In this document: positions 24,313 to 35,096 of the stretch, one piece after another | How the letters are laid out: each line of letters opens with the position of its first letter | How positions within the stretch are numbered: the first letter of the stretch is position 1 | From: Nematopogon swammerdamellus | Taxonomy: Eukaryota > Arthropoda > Insecta > Lepidoptera > Adelidae | DNA length: 64,000 bases | Direction of reading: 5' to 3' | Assembly: GCA_946902875.1 (NCBI GenBank) | Contig: OX336354.1 | Span: 6,855,247 to 6,919,246 of the forward strand | Notes under the pieces: model-generated | Database searches by the model: none | Seen by the model: only the letters and a program-made list of their open reading frames with translations | What the model was told of the DNA's origin: nothing | Translations under genes and position numbers: made by a program

Positions 24313-24968
24313 CTTGTGTGAGTGAGACTCGGTACTTTAGGCTGTAGAATGGAACATGGATAGTCACATACATACAAACATATTATGTACATACATACAT
24401 GCATACAACATATCATCACACCTTAAACTCGAATCATATTATAACCCTTTCTTTTGGCTTCGTCGTTTTCGGGTAAAAATAGTTAGAATGTCTGAAGTTC
24501 AGTTCACGTGGAGCTGTGTTATTAGTTGAGTCTGATTGTTCAGACAGTTACTTATACGTATAAAAGTTTAAAACGTTCGTGTAAATATTTCTATCACCGA
24601 GTAAAGTATTATAGCAGCCCACTGAGATGCGTGTATAAGTTGATTCGCAAAATATTTTCATTTCACCCTTCATTGAGTGTACGAAATGCGCCCTTTACCA
24701 ATTGCGTCTTAAAATACCTTTGCAATTAAAAACAAGACATTTGGTAGACAAATAGCCTCGCTCTGATGAACGTCTCGACTCCTCAGAGTAATGCTGCTGG
24801 TACAAAAGCTTGAGATTGGGAGCCGAGTTGATTTTCATTCCCTTTATATTTTCTTGGTACTTAGGTTTAATTAATTTGCTTTAGTAATTTATTCTTAAAA
24901 CCAAAAATAATTGCTTTATTTTCTTTAATATTATTTAAGTAGGTAAATACAACATTGTGCACTCGTAC

Positions 24969-25017
24969 ATACGTATCATTGATTTTCCGACAGGGTTATA
25001 AAATCAATGATACGTAT
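24969..25017. repeat. 18-bp perfect hairpin
   Basis: The arms atacgtatcattgatttt (24969-24986) and aaaatcaatgatacgtat (25000-25017) flank a 13-base loop. Confidence 0.9.
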
Positions 25018-25136
25018 CAAGAAACCGCGTAGGGACATAAAGACATAACAAACAAACAGACATAAAGAGCAACAAATCGCGTAAGGTAAGACGGCCACCG
25101 AATTTTTCATAAATGAATTTTTGTTTTATTAGATTT

Positions 25137-25272
25137 TATTATAGTGATCTACTATACGGATAGCTTGATTCTTCCCATCAACTATAGGCTACTTACTATC
25201 ACGCTAAATGGCTTATGAGGTTAGCAGTGAAGTGAAATATGAGAGCGGGCGGAGCCGCGGGCACAGCAAGTA
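25137..25272 (-). repeat. LINE-type 3' tail repeat, reverse copy
   Basis: Reverse complement of 11178-11300 (gcttgattcttcccatcaac, gcgggcggagccgcgggcac). It directly precedes the CACAGAGCAT MITE. Confidence 0.7.
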
Positions 25273-25325
25273 GTTTTATAAATTCGCTCTTTTTAAAAAC
25301 AATTTTGTTTACCTTTCTATTGAAT

Positions 25326-25666
25326 GTATACACCACAGAGCATGAAATGCGCGCGCCCGCCCCTACTAGAGGCAGGGAACATACAATAATACTCCGCTAG
25401 AGGCGCCGTGAGCGCGATTTCTCTACAACGCCGTTGAAGCCTGTGGGCGTGGCCTATGACTTACATATGTGTGTTGTGCGTGTTCATTTGTTTTGTGCGT
25501 GTGCCTAACTTGCTCCTCTTTGTGTGTAGTGTCAATACTAGCACACACACACACATACGAAGCGCTAGCAGCTCAGCGTACGGTTATTGGGTTTCAAATA
25601 TCATCGCTTAGGGCGCCTCTAGTAGGGGGCGCGGGCGGTAGGTATTTGATGCTCTGTGGTATACAC
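25326..25666. mobile_element. MITE with inverted ends carrying CACAGAGCAT
   Basis: Inverted ends of about 45 bp (ccacagagcatgaaatgcgc ... cctactagaggc versus gcctctagtagggggcg ... gatgctctgtgg) bound a 340-bp element. A solo hairpin of the same ends lies at 39590-39629. Confidence 0.75.
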
Positions 25667-26020
25667 TTTTATTTGCTGACCAAATTGACCGCACGAAATT
25701 CAGAAGCTTCAGCGGATTGCGGAAATTGTTTACTCATCAGTCTGATACGTGTTCTTTGATCGATGTATGAGCGTAAATATCTACCTACATTTCCTGAAAT
25801 TGTGGATGTTGTTCCAACAGGCTCGTTGCGCAGAGTTTGCTTTTGATGTTGTGTTCGGAAAGGAATTAATTGCGTAATTAATTTAGCTTTGTTTAGGCAT
25901 AATTAATCTGATTCTATTGAATGTAATTTCAGATGAGTTTCGTGGCTATACATATCGTAAATATTTAACGCATGATTTCTCGACCATGTACATACTTTCA
26001 TATTTTATGTACACACATAA

Positions 26021-26400
26021 TTTTTTTTTTATGTAATCCGGTATGGGTAGCTGAGTCGGAGGGGCCAAAGCGCATGCTCCGACCAGCCAATATCACCTCA
26101 GAGAAGGTAGGTGCCATACCGGAGACTTCCCTGGATTGCTGGCTATACTGGACTAGAGGAGACCACAACCGAGGCTGCTATGCGGCCATCTTACATCCAG
26201 TACGGTGGTATCAACCCAGTCGGCTACAATTTGAGCCTACCACCTAGTAAGGGGCAAGGGAAGGGACCTACAGTTTTACACCGGTTCCGAACGGTGAAGC
26301 AGTAGGTGTAGGTATGCACGTAAATTTTTTCGTCAGAAAAAACTCATTGGTACACGCCGACCGGATTTCGAACCGAGGACCTCTCGCATGAGAAGCTACT
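26021..26400 (-). repeat. SINE-B, reverse copy
   Basis: It runs from a T-run and tgtaatccggtatgggtagc through the core to the reverse complement of the tRNA-like head (ggatttcgaaccgaggacct), stopping inside the head. Confidence 0.85.
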
Positions 26401-26516
26401 CTCGTACTGATGTCATCAAGGTGGAAGGAAACGCCTATATAGCTGCAGGTCATCAGCGTATAGAATGGAATGAATATATACAAAATACTTACTCATAGTA
26501 GCCGTAACCGTTGTAT

Positions 26517-26567
26517 TAAGAACATTATAGAACATTTAAGAACATTATAGAACATTTAAGAACATTA
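26517..26567 (+). repeat. short tandem repeat, about 20-bp unit
   Basis: ttaagaacattatagaacat is repeated two and a half times, just before a LINE-type tail (ggcggcagaggtgtgt ... gggaaacaggcgtgac, about 26570-26700; relative at 21610-21710). Confidence 0.85.
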
Positions 26568-26869
26568 GTGGAAGAGGCGGCAGAGGTGTGTTAGGTAGGA
26601 TACTGATCTGAGGATAGGATCGTGGCACGTGTAGCTCCGTTGTCTCTGCCTACCCCACTGGGAAACAGGCGTGACCTTTACGTATGTATGTATGTGTGTA
26701 TGTAAACTACGAATTTGATATTTTGATTGAAATAAACACCAATACATAATTATTACGTACAATATAGTGTAATATAGTTATATGTAAAAGTTCAATTAAA
26801 CCAGTTTCAAGGCTGTTTCGATGACAAAATGTCGCGAAAGCGGTCATGTATTTCGTTTTGTAGCTCACC

Positions 26870-26942
26870 GGGGGCGTAGCTCAGATGGTAGAGCGCTCGC
26901 TTAGCATGTGAGAGGTACCGGGATCGATACCCGGCGCCTCCA
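26870..26942 (+). tRNA. tRNA-Ala (AGC), copy 6
   Basis: Identical to copy 1. It is preceded by ttgtagctcacc and followed by TTTTT at 26947-26951. It lies between a tRNA-headed SINE and an RTE fragment in the giant intron. Confidence 0.96.
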
Positions 26943-27289
26943 AATATTTTTGCTCCAAATTTCACTGAAAAAAAAATTATTATGTAGAGTGTTTGTATGT
27001 AAATATTGAAGATGCACGATAGAAAACTGTATACTGGAAGTTTTAGGAAAAGTTGATGGTAAACAAAATAATTATTCATTAACAGGGAAATTTCGTTTAT
27101 GAACAGTTGACGCGTGTACAATTTTATAGCTAAGTAGATCAACTGCAACTTTGTTGGTCAAATACAGTTTCAGTATTTTTCGGATTTTCGAAACATTACC
27201 CTGCTGAAGGCAAACGCCCAAATTATTGATGAAGCATTCGGGGAACAACCACTGACAATCCTTATAGTTCAGTTATATATTTAATTTAT

Positions 27290-27852
27290 CTTCACAACAC
27301 AACTTTGATAAGGAGGCCAACAGAAGGATTCAGCTAGGCTGGGCGACATTTGGGAAACTCCGCCACATTTTTTCATCCTCCATCCCACAGTCATTGAAGA
27401 CGAAGGTTTTCAATCAGTGCGTTCTGCCAGTAATGACGTACGGAGCGGAAACGTGGACCCTGACGATGGGCCTGGTCCACAAGTCGCTCAGCGAGCTATG
27501 GAAAGAGCAATGCTCGGCATTTCTTTGACCGATAAAATCCGTAACGACGTGATACGTCAAAGAACTAAGGTAGTCGACATTGCTAAGAAAATAAGCAAGC
27601 TGAAGTGGCAGTGGGCTGGGCACATCTGTCGTAGACCCGACAACCGATGGGGTAGACGGGTGCTCGAATGGAGGCCACGTACAAGCAAACGTAGCGTGGG
27701 ACGCCCCCCGGCTAGGTGGACAGATGACCTAAAAAAGGTAGCCGGGAGTGGATGGATGAGAAGAGCGGAAGACCGCGTGTGGTGGCGTGCCTTGGGAGAG
27801 GCCTATGTCCAGCAGTGGACCGATACAGGCTGATGATGATGATGATGATGAT
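27290..27852 (+). mobile_element. RTE-type LINE 3' fragment (reverse transcriptase C-terminus)
   Basis: The sequence encodes TKVFNQCVLPVMTYGAETW in one frame and then RAMERAMLGISLTDKIRN, KLKWQWAGHICRR and VGRPPARWTDDLKKVAG in another, ending ALGEAYVQQWTDTG. This is the well-known C-terminal tail of arthropod RTE reverse transcriptases. A frameshift lies near 27.47 kb. It ends in the (TGA)n tail usual for RTE elements. It is 5'-truncated and dead. Confidence 0.9.
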
Positions 27853-27993
27853 TTAATATTAAAATGTTCTTACAAATTCGTAAACCACTACGCGCATTAA
27901 GTATGTACACATTATATTGTTGCTTGCGCAGTGATGAGCACATGTTTCATATTCTCTTTAATGATACTGATTGTTTCGACGTATGCTTACACC

Positions 27994-28066
27994 GGGGGCG
28001 TAGCTCAGATGGTAGAGCGCTCGCTTAGCATGTGAGAGGTACCGGGATCGATACCCGGCGCCTCCA
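27994..28066 (+). tRNA. tRNA-Ala (AGC), copy 7
   Basis: Identical to copy 1. The upstream flank tgtttcgacgtatgcttacacc matches copies 3 and 4. The terminator is TTTTT at 28070-28074. It sits between an RTE 3' fragment on + and another on -. Confidence 0.96.
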
Positions 28067-28263
28067 AGATTTTTGTTTGCTCTTTAGATTACTTTTAATA
28101 TCAGTTGAGCGCTTAGCTCTTCAGTGCTGCACAATGAATTCAATACAATAGAAGAGGAATCCTTTCGCCGAGCAAAGTCATTATAAAATGGTGTGCACAA
28201 AATGAAGGTACAAATATTCTGTCACGAGTATGAGCTCGGACGAAGTTAATTGTTTGAAATGTA

Positions 28264-28505
28264 TGAAAATATAATTTTCATCAGCTCGTTTTGGTCCACT
28301 GTTGGACGTAGACACCACACGCGATCTTCCTCTCTTCTCGTCCATCGACTCCCGGATACCTTTGTAGGTCGTCTGTCCACCTAGCCGGGGTTGGGCGCCC
28401 CACGCTACGTTTGCTTGTACGTGGCTTCCATTCGAGCACCCGCCTACCCCTCTGAATATTGGGTCTGCGACGGAAGTGCCCAGCCCACTTAGCAATATTT
28501 TAGGA
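28264..28505 (-). mobile_element. RTE-type LINE 3' fragment
   Basis: The reverse complement carries the same WAGHFRRRPN / RWxPRTSKRSVGRPxxRW coding tail as the fragment at 27.3-27.85 kb, but degenerate. The opposite orientation on either side of tRNA copy 7 makes an imperfect inverted pair. Confidence 0.8.
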
Positions 28506-28977
28506 TATTTTTTTATGCAAAGGGCGACTAGTTGCATCCTTACACCTACAAGTAGGTAGATGTCTAATTATGCCCATGGACATTTTGTGATGCACGGGGA
28601 TTGCGAATGCCATGCCAAACTCCCTAAGGCTTGGCATTATATGGCAGTTCTATGATGTTGAATTGTTTAGAGCTAACGTGTAAGTAAATCACGACGTAAT
28701 CTAAAATTGAAAAAGTTTTCCGTAAACAGAAACGAGTCTGCGAGAGACTTGCTCCTGTGTCGAGTGTTCTCTCAATTTTGGAGGGCCCTCTCTCACTCTC
28801 CTACTCCCCTAATATTCTAACAAATTACTACCGCTGTTATCATTAAGATGCGTATACAAGTTTCACGGTTGCACCTAGATTTACTCTGAGCAAAAAAAAA
28901 AAGTTTTTTGGTACACCCCTGCCTGTTTTGCAAAATACATAATTCAGAAGTGTCTAGTTTGTTTTATTAAAGTGCGA

Positions 28978-29160
28978 CATATGGCGCTGAGCCACCCCAT
29001 AAGGTGTCTAATGACGCCCATGGATATTCGGTCGTATGCGGGGGTTGCGAATGCCATACCGACCTGATAAGTTTCACCATTTCAGCATTCACGGCCCTTT
29101 AAAGGACCTGAGACTGTACTTGGGGGGGAATATGGGCTGGGAGAGCGTTCCAGAGTTAAC
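28978..29160 (-). mobile_element. jockey/CR1-type LINE 3' relic
   Basis: The sequence (tggatattcggtcgtatgcg, gttgcgaatgccataccgac, gggctgggagagcgttccag) is a degenerate reverse-strand copy of the 3' end seen at 40.5-41.0 kb. A still shorter piece lies at about 28548-28625. Confidence 0.7.
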
Positions 29161-30569
29161 TTATTGTGTTGAGGAAATAATTTCCATATATGTATACAAC
29201 GTTTGTTTCATGTAAAAGTAAGTGTCGTACCGCGGACGGCGCCTGAGGGCGAACGACGCTCACCGCAATGCACGTAATGACGCTGGAACACCTGCAGACG
29301 TTCTTACTAATCAAACAATCTTAGAACATTAATGATATCGAATGGATCTAAACAGATTATTAACCGTATCATAAATTGTATCTGCAGGACTTTGTCATTT
29401 ATCGACGCATAGCCCGGCATTAGTGCCGTTGCGATAGCCGCGGGCCGCTGCGTTATCTTAATCCAGTTCAATTGCTCGCACTCTCGTCGTCCCTCATAAA
29501 TTAGCAGACACGGCTTACCTTTGTGTGGCCGCTGCTGCTCTGGTAGCGATATTCAGATTTCTACATATATAGCCCAGTATCAGTGGCTAGGCTATGTACC
29601 GGAATCAATTAAACAAGTGTGATCTTCAATCATTAGATATTATAATATCTTCAAACATATTATAATAATGATTGAAAAAGTTTTGCCGTAGCGCAGCGTA
29701 TCGCTAAGCATCGATGAGTAGAGAGGGTAGCTTCCGCGCAATGACCGCTGAGCTGGGTCATCAACTCGCTACAAAATACGACGTACGTACACCGCATACG
29801 TACCTAGTATATGTTTTATATATTTGAGCGGAAAACAGTTTTCGTTCTTGTGTCTATCAGCCTTTACTTCACCTGTCTCGTGAACATAATGGAATATGCC
29901 TCCACATATCCAAGTAAACATGAGTGAGAGCTGCACACATATCTCGTAAATAAATAAATAAATAACTAGGCACGCCTTTACTTCTATCTGCTGCCGTATT
30001 CCGTACGTTGTCAGCGAAGTTTCAGATTAACATACGAGAAATGTTATTGCGAACCACGGAGGAGAGTGCACAGAGGAGTTGTCGCTAGCTACAATTTCCA
30101 GAAATATATGTGGCGCCGCGCCAGTGCGCCAGTACCGGGGGGACATATGGCTTCATATTAAGCCAATAACGCGCTATTTAACTCCACGTGTTCTGGGTGC
30201 TGTGGCGACTTGTATCCACAGCATGAAAAATCCAGAGCTTACAACGCTTTGCACTGCATAAACAACAAAGTACATACCAACGCCGTGAGATAGCGCTAAC
30301 GACGAAATGTGAGATGCCTTAGTTCTCTACAACCACTTCTTACAATGATCTCGACGCTCAGTATACATACTGTCATCGTTGTGTCGTGGTCTAAGGCAGA
30401 CGCACGCAGGTTGCAGCAGAGATACATCGACAACTGTCCCGCTCACGACGAAGCGAAGGTGCGACAAGCGAGGTGTGGTGCAGCGTGGGGGTGATCCGTC
30501 CCACCGCAGTCAAGTCAGCCTCTAGTCAGCCTGCAGTCAGTGGTCGCCAACCCATTGAAACAGCGTACG

Positions 30570-31502
30570 ATGGATTGCAAAGTGTGCGGTTCAGAAGTAA
30601 CGGACGGGGCGAAATGTTCGAAGTGTCGTGACATTCTTCACTATGGCAACGCCTGCTCCGGAATCACGGAAGGAAATTTTCGAAAGCGACAGCGGTCCTG
30701 GCAGTGTCCGGCCTGCAAAACATCCGGTTCCCGCTCGGCATCGCCGATTACACCCACAGGAGATATCGCCGGGCTAACTTGGGACAACGCAACGATTATG
30801 AAAAAGCTGACTTCAATTCTGGACCAGTTGGCGCCCCTTGCAGCTGTACCATCAGCGGTGAAGACCCTGAAGGACGACGTTGCCTCACTCAAGGAATCCG
30901 TTGACAAAAACGGCGACGTCATCGGCGACTTCAGCAAGAGGCTTACAGCCCTGGAATCTTCTGTCACCCAGATAAATGAATTGAAGTCCGAGGTCGAGAA
31001 CATTAAGTTTCAAATGGAGCAAAAAGAACAGTGGTCAAGGCGCTCCAACATCGAGCTGACCGGGATTCCAGAGAAACGAGATGAAAACCCTATCAAGGTA
31101 GTGCTAGCTCTGGCCCAATTTGCGGAGTTCGATCTCGATCCGAGAATCGACATCGACTTCGTCACTCGAGTTGCACCGAAGGACCCCCGGAAAGGGGTCC
31201 CCAGACCCTTGATAGTTAAACTTCAGTCTCGATGGAGAAAAGATGACTTCTTGGCGGCTCTCCGCGCGAAAAAAGATTCCCTCACAGTGGACAAGCTCAG
31301 CTTCCCCGGCGACAAAAGGATCTACGCCAACGACCACCTGACACGAGCCAAGAAGATGCTACTCGTCAAAGTGAAGGAACTGACTAAAGCTAAATCATAT
31401 CGATATACCTGGGTGAGAAATTCTGTGATAAAGGTCAGGCAATCAGATACTTCTCCTGTTATCATAATCTCGAGTGAGTCGGACCTAAAAAATATTTACT
31501 AG
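30570..31502 (+). CDS. LINE ORF1: PHD-like finger plus coiled-coil nucleic-acid-binding protein
   Basis: An open frame gives 310 aa from ATG 30570, or 320 aa from an upstream ATG at 30540. I prefer 30570 because the finger begins at once (MDCKVCGSEV). Residues 3-50 hold a C4HC3-like finger: CKVC, CSKC, H, C, then WQCPAC. This PHD-type finger is known in ORF1 proteins of CR1/jockey-group LINEs. A coiled coil follows around residues 100-165 (LKDDVASLKESVDK, LKSEVENIKFQM), then WSRRSNIELTGIPE and an RRM-like region. The role would be RNA binding and RNP assembly. No frameshift is seen. The N-terminal extension from 30540 cannot be excluded. Confidence 0.85.
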   Translation: MDCKVCGSEVTDGAKCSKCRDILHYGNACSGITEGNFRKRQRSWQCPACKTSGSRSASPITPTGDIAGLTWDNATIMKKLTSILDQLAPLAAVPSAVKTLKDDVASLKESVDKNGDVIGDFSKRLTALESSVTQINELKSEVENIKFQMEQKEQWSRRSNIELTGIPEKRDENPIKVVLALAQFAEFDLDPRIDIDFVTRVAPKDPRKGVPRPLIVKLQSRWRKDDFLAALRAKKDSLTVDKLSFPGDKRIYANDHLTRAKKMLLVKVKELTKAKSYRYTWVRNSVIKVRQSDTSPVIIISSESDLKNIY

Positions 31503-31630
31503 GAGGTCGCTATGTTCATGTTTATTTTTATGTTTTTGCTTATAAATCTGTTAACTTTTCTTTATATTTAGTATCTCATCCCATACTCGAAAATTTTAAT
31601 ACCAGAATATGTGTACCTATACTTTACAAT

Positions 31631-32215
31631 GTGATTAACAATGTCTCCCAACACTTTATATTAAATTATAGTTTAACATCTTATCAACTACGAAGAGAAA
31701 ATTTATCTTACTGTTGTATACTTAAAGTAGCTGGACTATTATTTGAATTTTTTGAAAACCAATACCTCTTGCAATTAAATTTGCCCGCTGTGACATCTAG
31801 TTCATCAATTTATATTACATCTAAGTTTAAAAATGCTTTGAAATGGTTGAGAACACCTGTAACCAGTTTTTTGTGGCTTCAATTTTCAGTCGCCTTTATC
31901 TGCCTGAACCGGTTCTACTGCGAGATTTATCTACGGAGCACGAAACTATATTTATCTTACTCCGCAACGTACACTTTTTGCGCCTATACGCTATTGTCGT
32001 CCCTTTCTCGCGTTGGTAGCTCGATATCTGTGCGTGTAAACGGAAATGTAATACTCATGATGATCATGAATGCACCCGATAGTTACCTACGAAGACGTTG
32101 CTCGCTAGTTAAATCACCAATTAATTTTACAAATTATTGCTACATAATCGTAATCGTGGCCCGTAATCTTTGTATGAATTATAATATTTCCTTAACGCAA
32201 ATAAATGGAACTTAA
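31631..32215 (+). CDS. possible extra ORF between LINE ORF1 and ORF2
   Basis: A 194-aa open frame fills most of the 0.7-kb gap between ORF1 and ORF2 and overlaps the ORF2 start by 11 nt in another frame. The product is hydrophobic and Ser/Leu/Tyr-rich, with possible membrane segments such as FLWLQFSVAFICLNRF. I recognise no domain. AT-rich DNA can give such frames by chance, so this is weak unless related copies keep it open. Confidence 0.25.
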   Translation: MINNVSQHFILNYSLTSYQLRRENLSYCCILKVAGLLFEFFENQYLLQLNLPAVTSSSSIYITSKFKNALKWLRTPVTSFLWLQFSVAFICLNRFYCEIYLRSTKLYLSYSATYTFCAYTLLSSLSRVGSSISVRVNGNVILMMIMNAPDSYLRRRCSLVKSPINFTNYCYIIVIVARNLCMNYNISLTQINGT

Positions 32216-35096
32216 TATTTATTATCAGAACGTTAGAGGGCTAAGAACAAAGACCCATACTTTCTTGGAGAATATTTTAAACAGCGACTATTCAGTGATA
32301 TGCGTTTCGGAATCGTGGTTACTTCCGGGAATTTTCGATTCTGAATTGTTTGATGACCGTTTCTCAGTTTATCGCGTGGACCGTCCATATAAGGAACTTG
32401 GTCAAACAATGGGGGGCGGAGTACTGATTGCAGTTCGTCGAGATCTTGTCACCTGTGCGTCCGTTGAAGCGCCGGTACCCCCGCCCCGACCGGGAGCGGA
32501 CATTGTGGCCGTGACCCTCACCGTAAAAGAAGGACTCAAGTACCGAAAGGTCAGAATCTATTGTTCATACTTTGTTCAGGGCACTGCTCAATTATCCTTA
32601 CAAAATGATTATTATGATTTCATTTCTAAATTACACACAGAAAATCCTAATGATATATTTTTAATTTTTGGTGATTTTAATATTAGGAATGCATCTTGGT
32701 TTCCATCAGGCGACCAAGACGGTGCTATGAAAATCGCGAATCCATCAGATGACACATTAATTTTAGCTTTATCTACATTTTTGAACTTTACTGATTTCCG
32801 ACAATTCAACAACCAATTTAATATTAATCAACGTGCCCTTGATTTAGTAATTTCAAATTATAACTGTGGGGTTAGCGCCTGCACATCACCACTCGTTCCC
32901 GAGGATGAACATCACAAGTCTTTAGAAATCGTAGTGCGAGTGTCAGATGAGTGCCCCCTCGCCCCGCCCCGCACCCGCACCGTCCGGCTATTCCACTCCG
33001 CCGACTACGCGGCGGTGTGCGAGTCACTCGATCGTATCGATTGGCAATCTGAAATAAATACAATTGACAATATTGACGGAATGGTATCTAGTTTTTATTT
33101 ATTATTAAACAGTATTATTGAACAACACGTCCCCAATAAGATTTTAAAAGGCGACTCTAAGTATCCACCTTGGTTTAGTTCCTCATTGATAAAAGTTACA
33201 AAAGAAAAATTGAAATTCCACAAAAGGTGGAAAAAATTCGGTCATCTGGAGGATTATAATACATTTGCACTATTAAGAACGCGACAAAAAAGGGTCCAAA
33301 AGGCTTGTTATGACAACTTTATCTCTAAAGCGGAGCGCCATATTAAATCAAATTGTAAAAATTTTTGGTCTTTTGTTAAATCTAAGCAAAATACAACAGG
33401 CATTCCTACCAATATGTTTCATGGCACACGGCACGCTTCAGGTGGACAAGAAATATCAGACATTTTTAACAACTATTTTCAGTCGGTCTTTGAACCGCCA
33501 GTTAATATACCTTCTCGACTTATTTCCAGTAACTGCAACAGCGTCAACCTTGGTAGTATATACATATCTGTCGAGAAGACTGAGCGCTATCTGAAGTGTA
33601 TAAATCCTAATAAAGGTACTGGCCCGGACGGCCTACATCCACTATTTATCCAGCGTTGTGCTAAATCATTATCTCTCCCTGTTAGCATGTTATTTAAAAA
33701 GTCCCTTATTACTGGAGTTTTCCCGAGTCAATGGAAGCGTACTTACATAACACCCGTTTTCAAAAAAGGCGATAAGCACGATATATCTAATTATCGACCT
33801 ATCAGCAAACTATGCACTTTAGGTAAAACTTTTGAAAAAATTATCTTTGACGTTATTTTTCCAATCATAAAGCCACAGCTAATAGAAAACCAACATGGTT
33901 TTGTCAGTAAGAAGTCGACTGAGACCAACCTCGCCGAATTTATCGATATAGCTCTTGGGGCAATGGATCACGGGTACCAGGTAGATGTCGTGTATACTGA
34001 TTATTCGAAATGTTTCGACAAAATTCCACATAACCTATTATTACAAAAAATTGAATCAATTGGTATACACGGCGACCTACTTCGGTGGCTGACTTCCTAC
34101 CTACAGAATAGATCCCAAGCGGTCACAGTTAGCGGTTTTTGCTCCTCTTTCGTTCCTGTTACTTCTGGGGTCCCTCAGGGTTCCCACCTCGGACCTCTGA
34201 TGTTTAACATCTTCATTAATGACGTAACACATTTTGTCAAAAACTCAATTTTATTACTATACGCGGATGACAAAAAGATTATTAAGGTAATAAAATCACT
34301 TCTTGATTGTCATGATTTGCAAAAAGATTTGAATAACTTGGTAACTTATTGTAAAAACAATTACCTCCATTTAAATGTTGACAAATGCGCTACCATTTCC
34401 TTCTCTCGTAAGCAAAATACCGTTCACTTCAATTATAATCTCTCTAATAGATTAATCAATAGAGTTACTGAAGTCAGAGACCTAGGAGTTCTGCTTGACA
34501 GTAAATTAATTTTTAAATCACATATTGACACAATAACATTGAAAGCATATAAACTACTCGGTTTTATATTTAGGACTTGCAATGTATTCAAAAATGTCTC
34601 CACTTTCATAACCCTATACTCCTCGTTTGTCAGACCTATTATTGAATATGCCTCCATAGTATGGAACCCGCAGTATGCGGTCTATATAACTGAAATAGAA
34701 AAAATTCAAAAAAAGTTTTTAAAATATGTTGGCTATAGAACTCGTAGGGGAAGTGAGAGCGACGATAACACATTTGAAATAATGTCTCTCGAGAAAAGAA
34801 GGCAGATCAAGGATATTACTTTCATATACAAGTTGATCCATTATTACATAGATTCTCCTTATTTGTTAAGTAAGTTAAGTTTTCGTTGCCCTACTAAAGC
34901 AACGAGATGTCTTAACACTTTTCATATCGCCAAAGTGAGTACCAATTATAGTAAAAATTCTTTTACTAACCGGAGTTGTGCTACTTATGACAACTTCTTC
35001 TCCTGTCTTGATTTATTTCATGTATCACTCAACCATCTCAAAAGGTCAGCGATCGAAACAGTAAATGATGAAACAGGTGTTAAAGCGGGCAGATGA
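32205..35096 (+). CDS. LINE ORF2: AP endonuclease and reverse transcriptase
   Basis: This intact 963-aa protein begins directly at the APE-type endonuclease (NVRGLR near residue 9, SESW at 35-38, GDFN near 156, DLVISN, DEHH). The reverse transcriptase follows: NKGTGPDGLHP, GVPQGSHLGPL and the catalytic YADD at residues 686-689, then a C-terminal region. It would nick target DNA and prime reverse transcription of its own RNA. There is no RNase H domain by eye. The start at 32205 fits because the endonuclease motif begins within ten residues. Two short GC-rich islands (about 32460-32530 and 32940-33035) sit in otherwise AT-rich sequence. It resembles jockey/CR1-type elements; the exact clade is uncertain. 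Confidence 0.93.
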   Translation: MELNIYYQNVRGLRTKTHTFLENILNSDYSVICVSESWLLPGIFDSELFDDRFSVYRVDRPYKELGQTMGGGVLIAVRRDLVTCASVEAPVPPPRPGADIVAVTLTVKEGLKYRKVRIYCSYFVQGTAQLSLQNDYYDFISKLHTENPNDIFLIFGDFNIRNASWFPSGDQDGAMKIANPSDDTLILALSTFLNFTDFRQFNNQFNINQRALDLVISNYNCGVSACTSPLVPEDEHHKSLEIVVRVSDECPLAPPRTRTVRLFHSADYAAVCESLDRIDWQSEINTIDNIDGMVSSFYLLLNSIIEQHVPNKILKGDSKYPPWFSSSLIKVTKEKLKFHKRWKKFGHLEDYNTFALLRTRQKRVQKACYDNFISKAERHIKSNCKNFWSFVKSKQNTTGIPTNMFHGTRHASGGQEISDIFNNYFQSVFEPPVNIPSRLISSNCNSVNLGSIYISVEKTERYLKCINPNKGTGPDGLHPLFIQRCAKSLSLPVSMLFKKSLITGVFPSQWKRTYITPVFKKGDKHDISNYRPISKLCTLGKTFEKIIFDVIFPIIKPQLIENQHGFVSKKSTETNLAEFIDIALGAMDHGYQVDVVYTDYSKCFDKIPHNLLLQKIESIGIHGDLLRWLTSYLQNRSQAVTVSGFCSSFVPVTSGVPQGSHLGPLMFNIFINDVTHFVKNSILLLYADDKKIIKVIKSLLDCHDLQKDLNNLVTYCKNNYLHLNVDKCATISFSRKQNTVHFNYNLSNRLINRVTEVRDLGVLLDSKLIFKSHIDTITLKAYKLLGFIFRTCNVFKNVSTFITLYSSFVRPIIEYASIVWNPQYAVYITEIEKIQKKFLKYVGYRTRRGSESDDNTFEIMSLEKRRQIKDITFIYKLIHYYIDSPYLLSKLSFRCPTKATRCLNTFHIAKVSTNYSKNSFTNRSCATYDNFFSCLDLFHVSLNHLKRSAIETVNDETGVKAGR

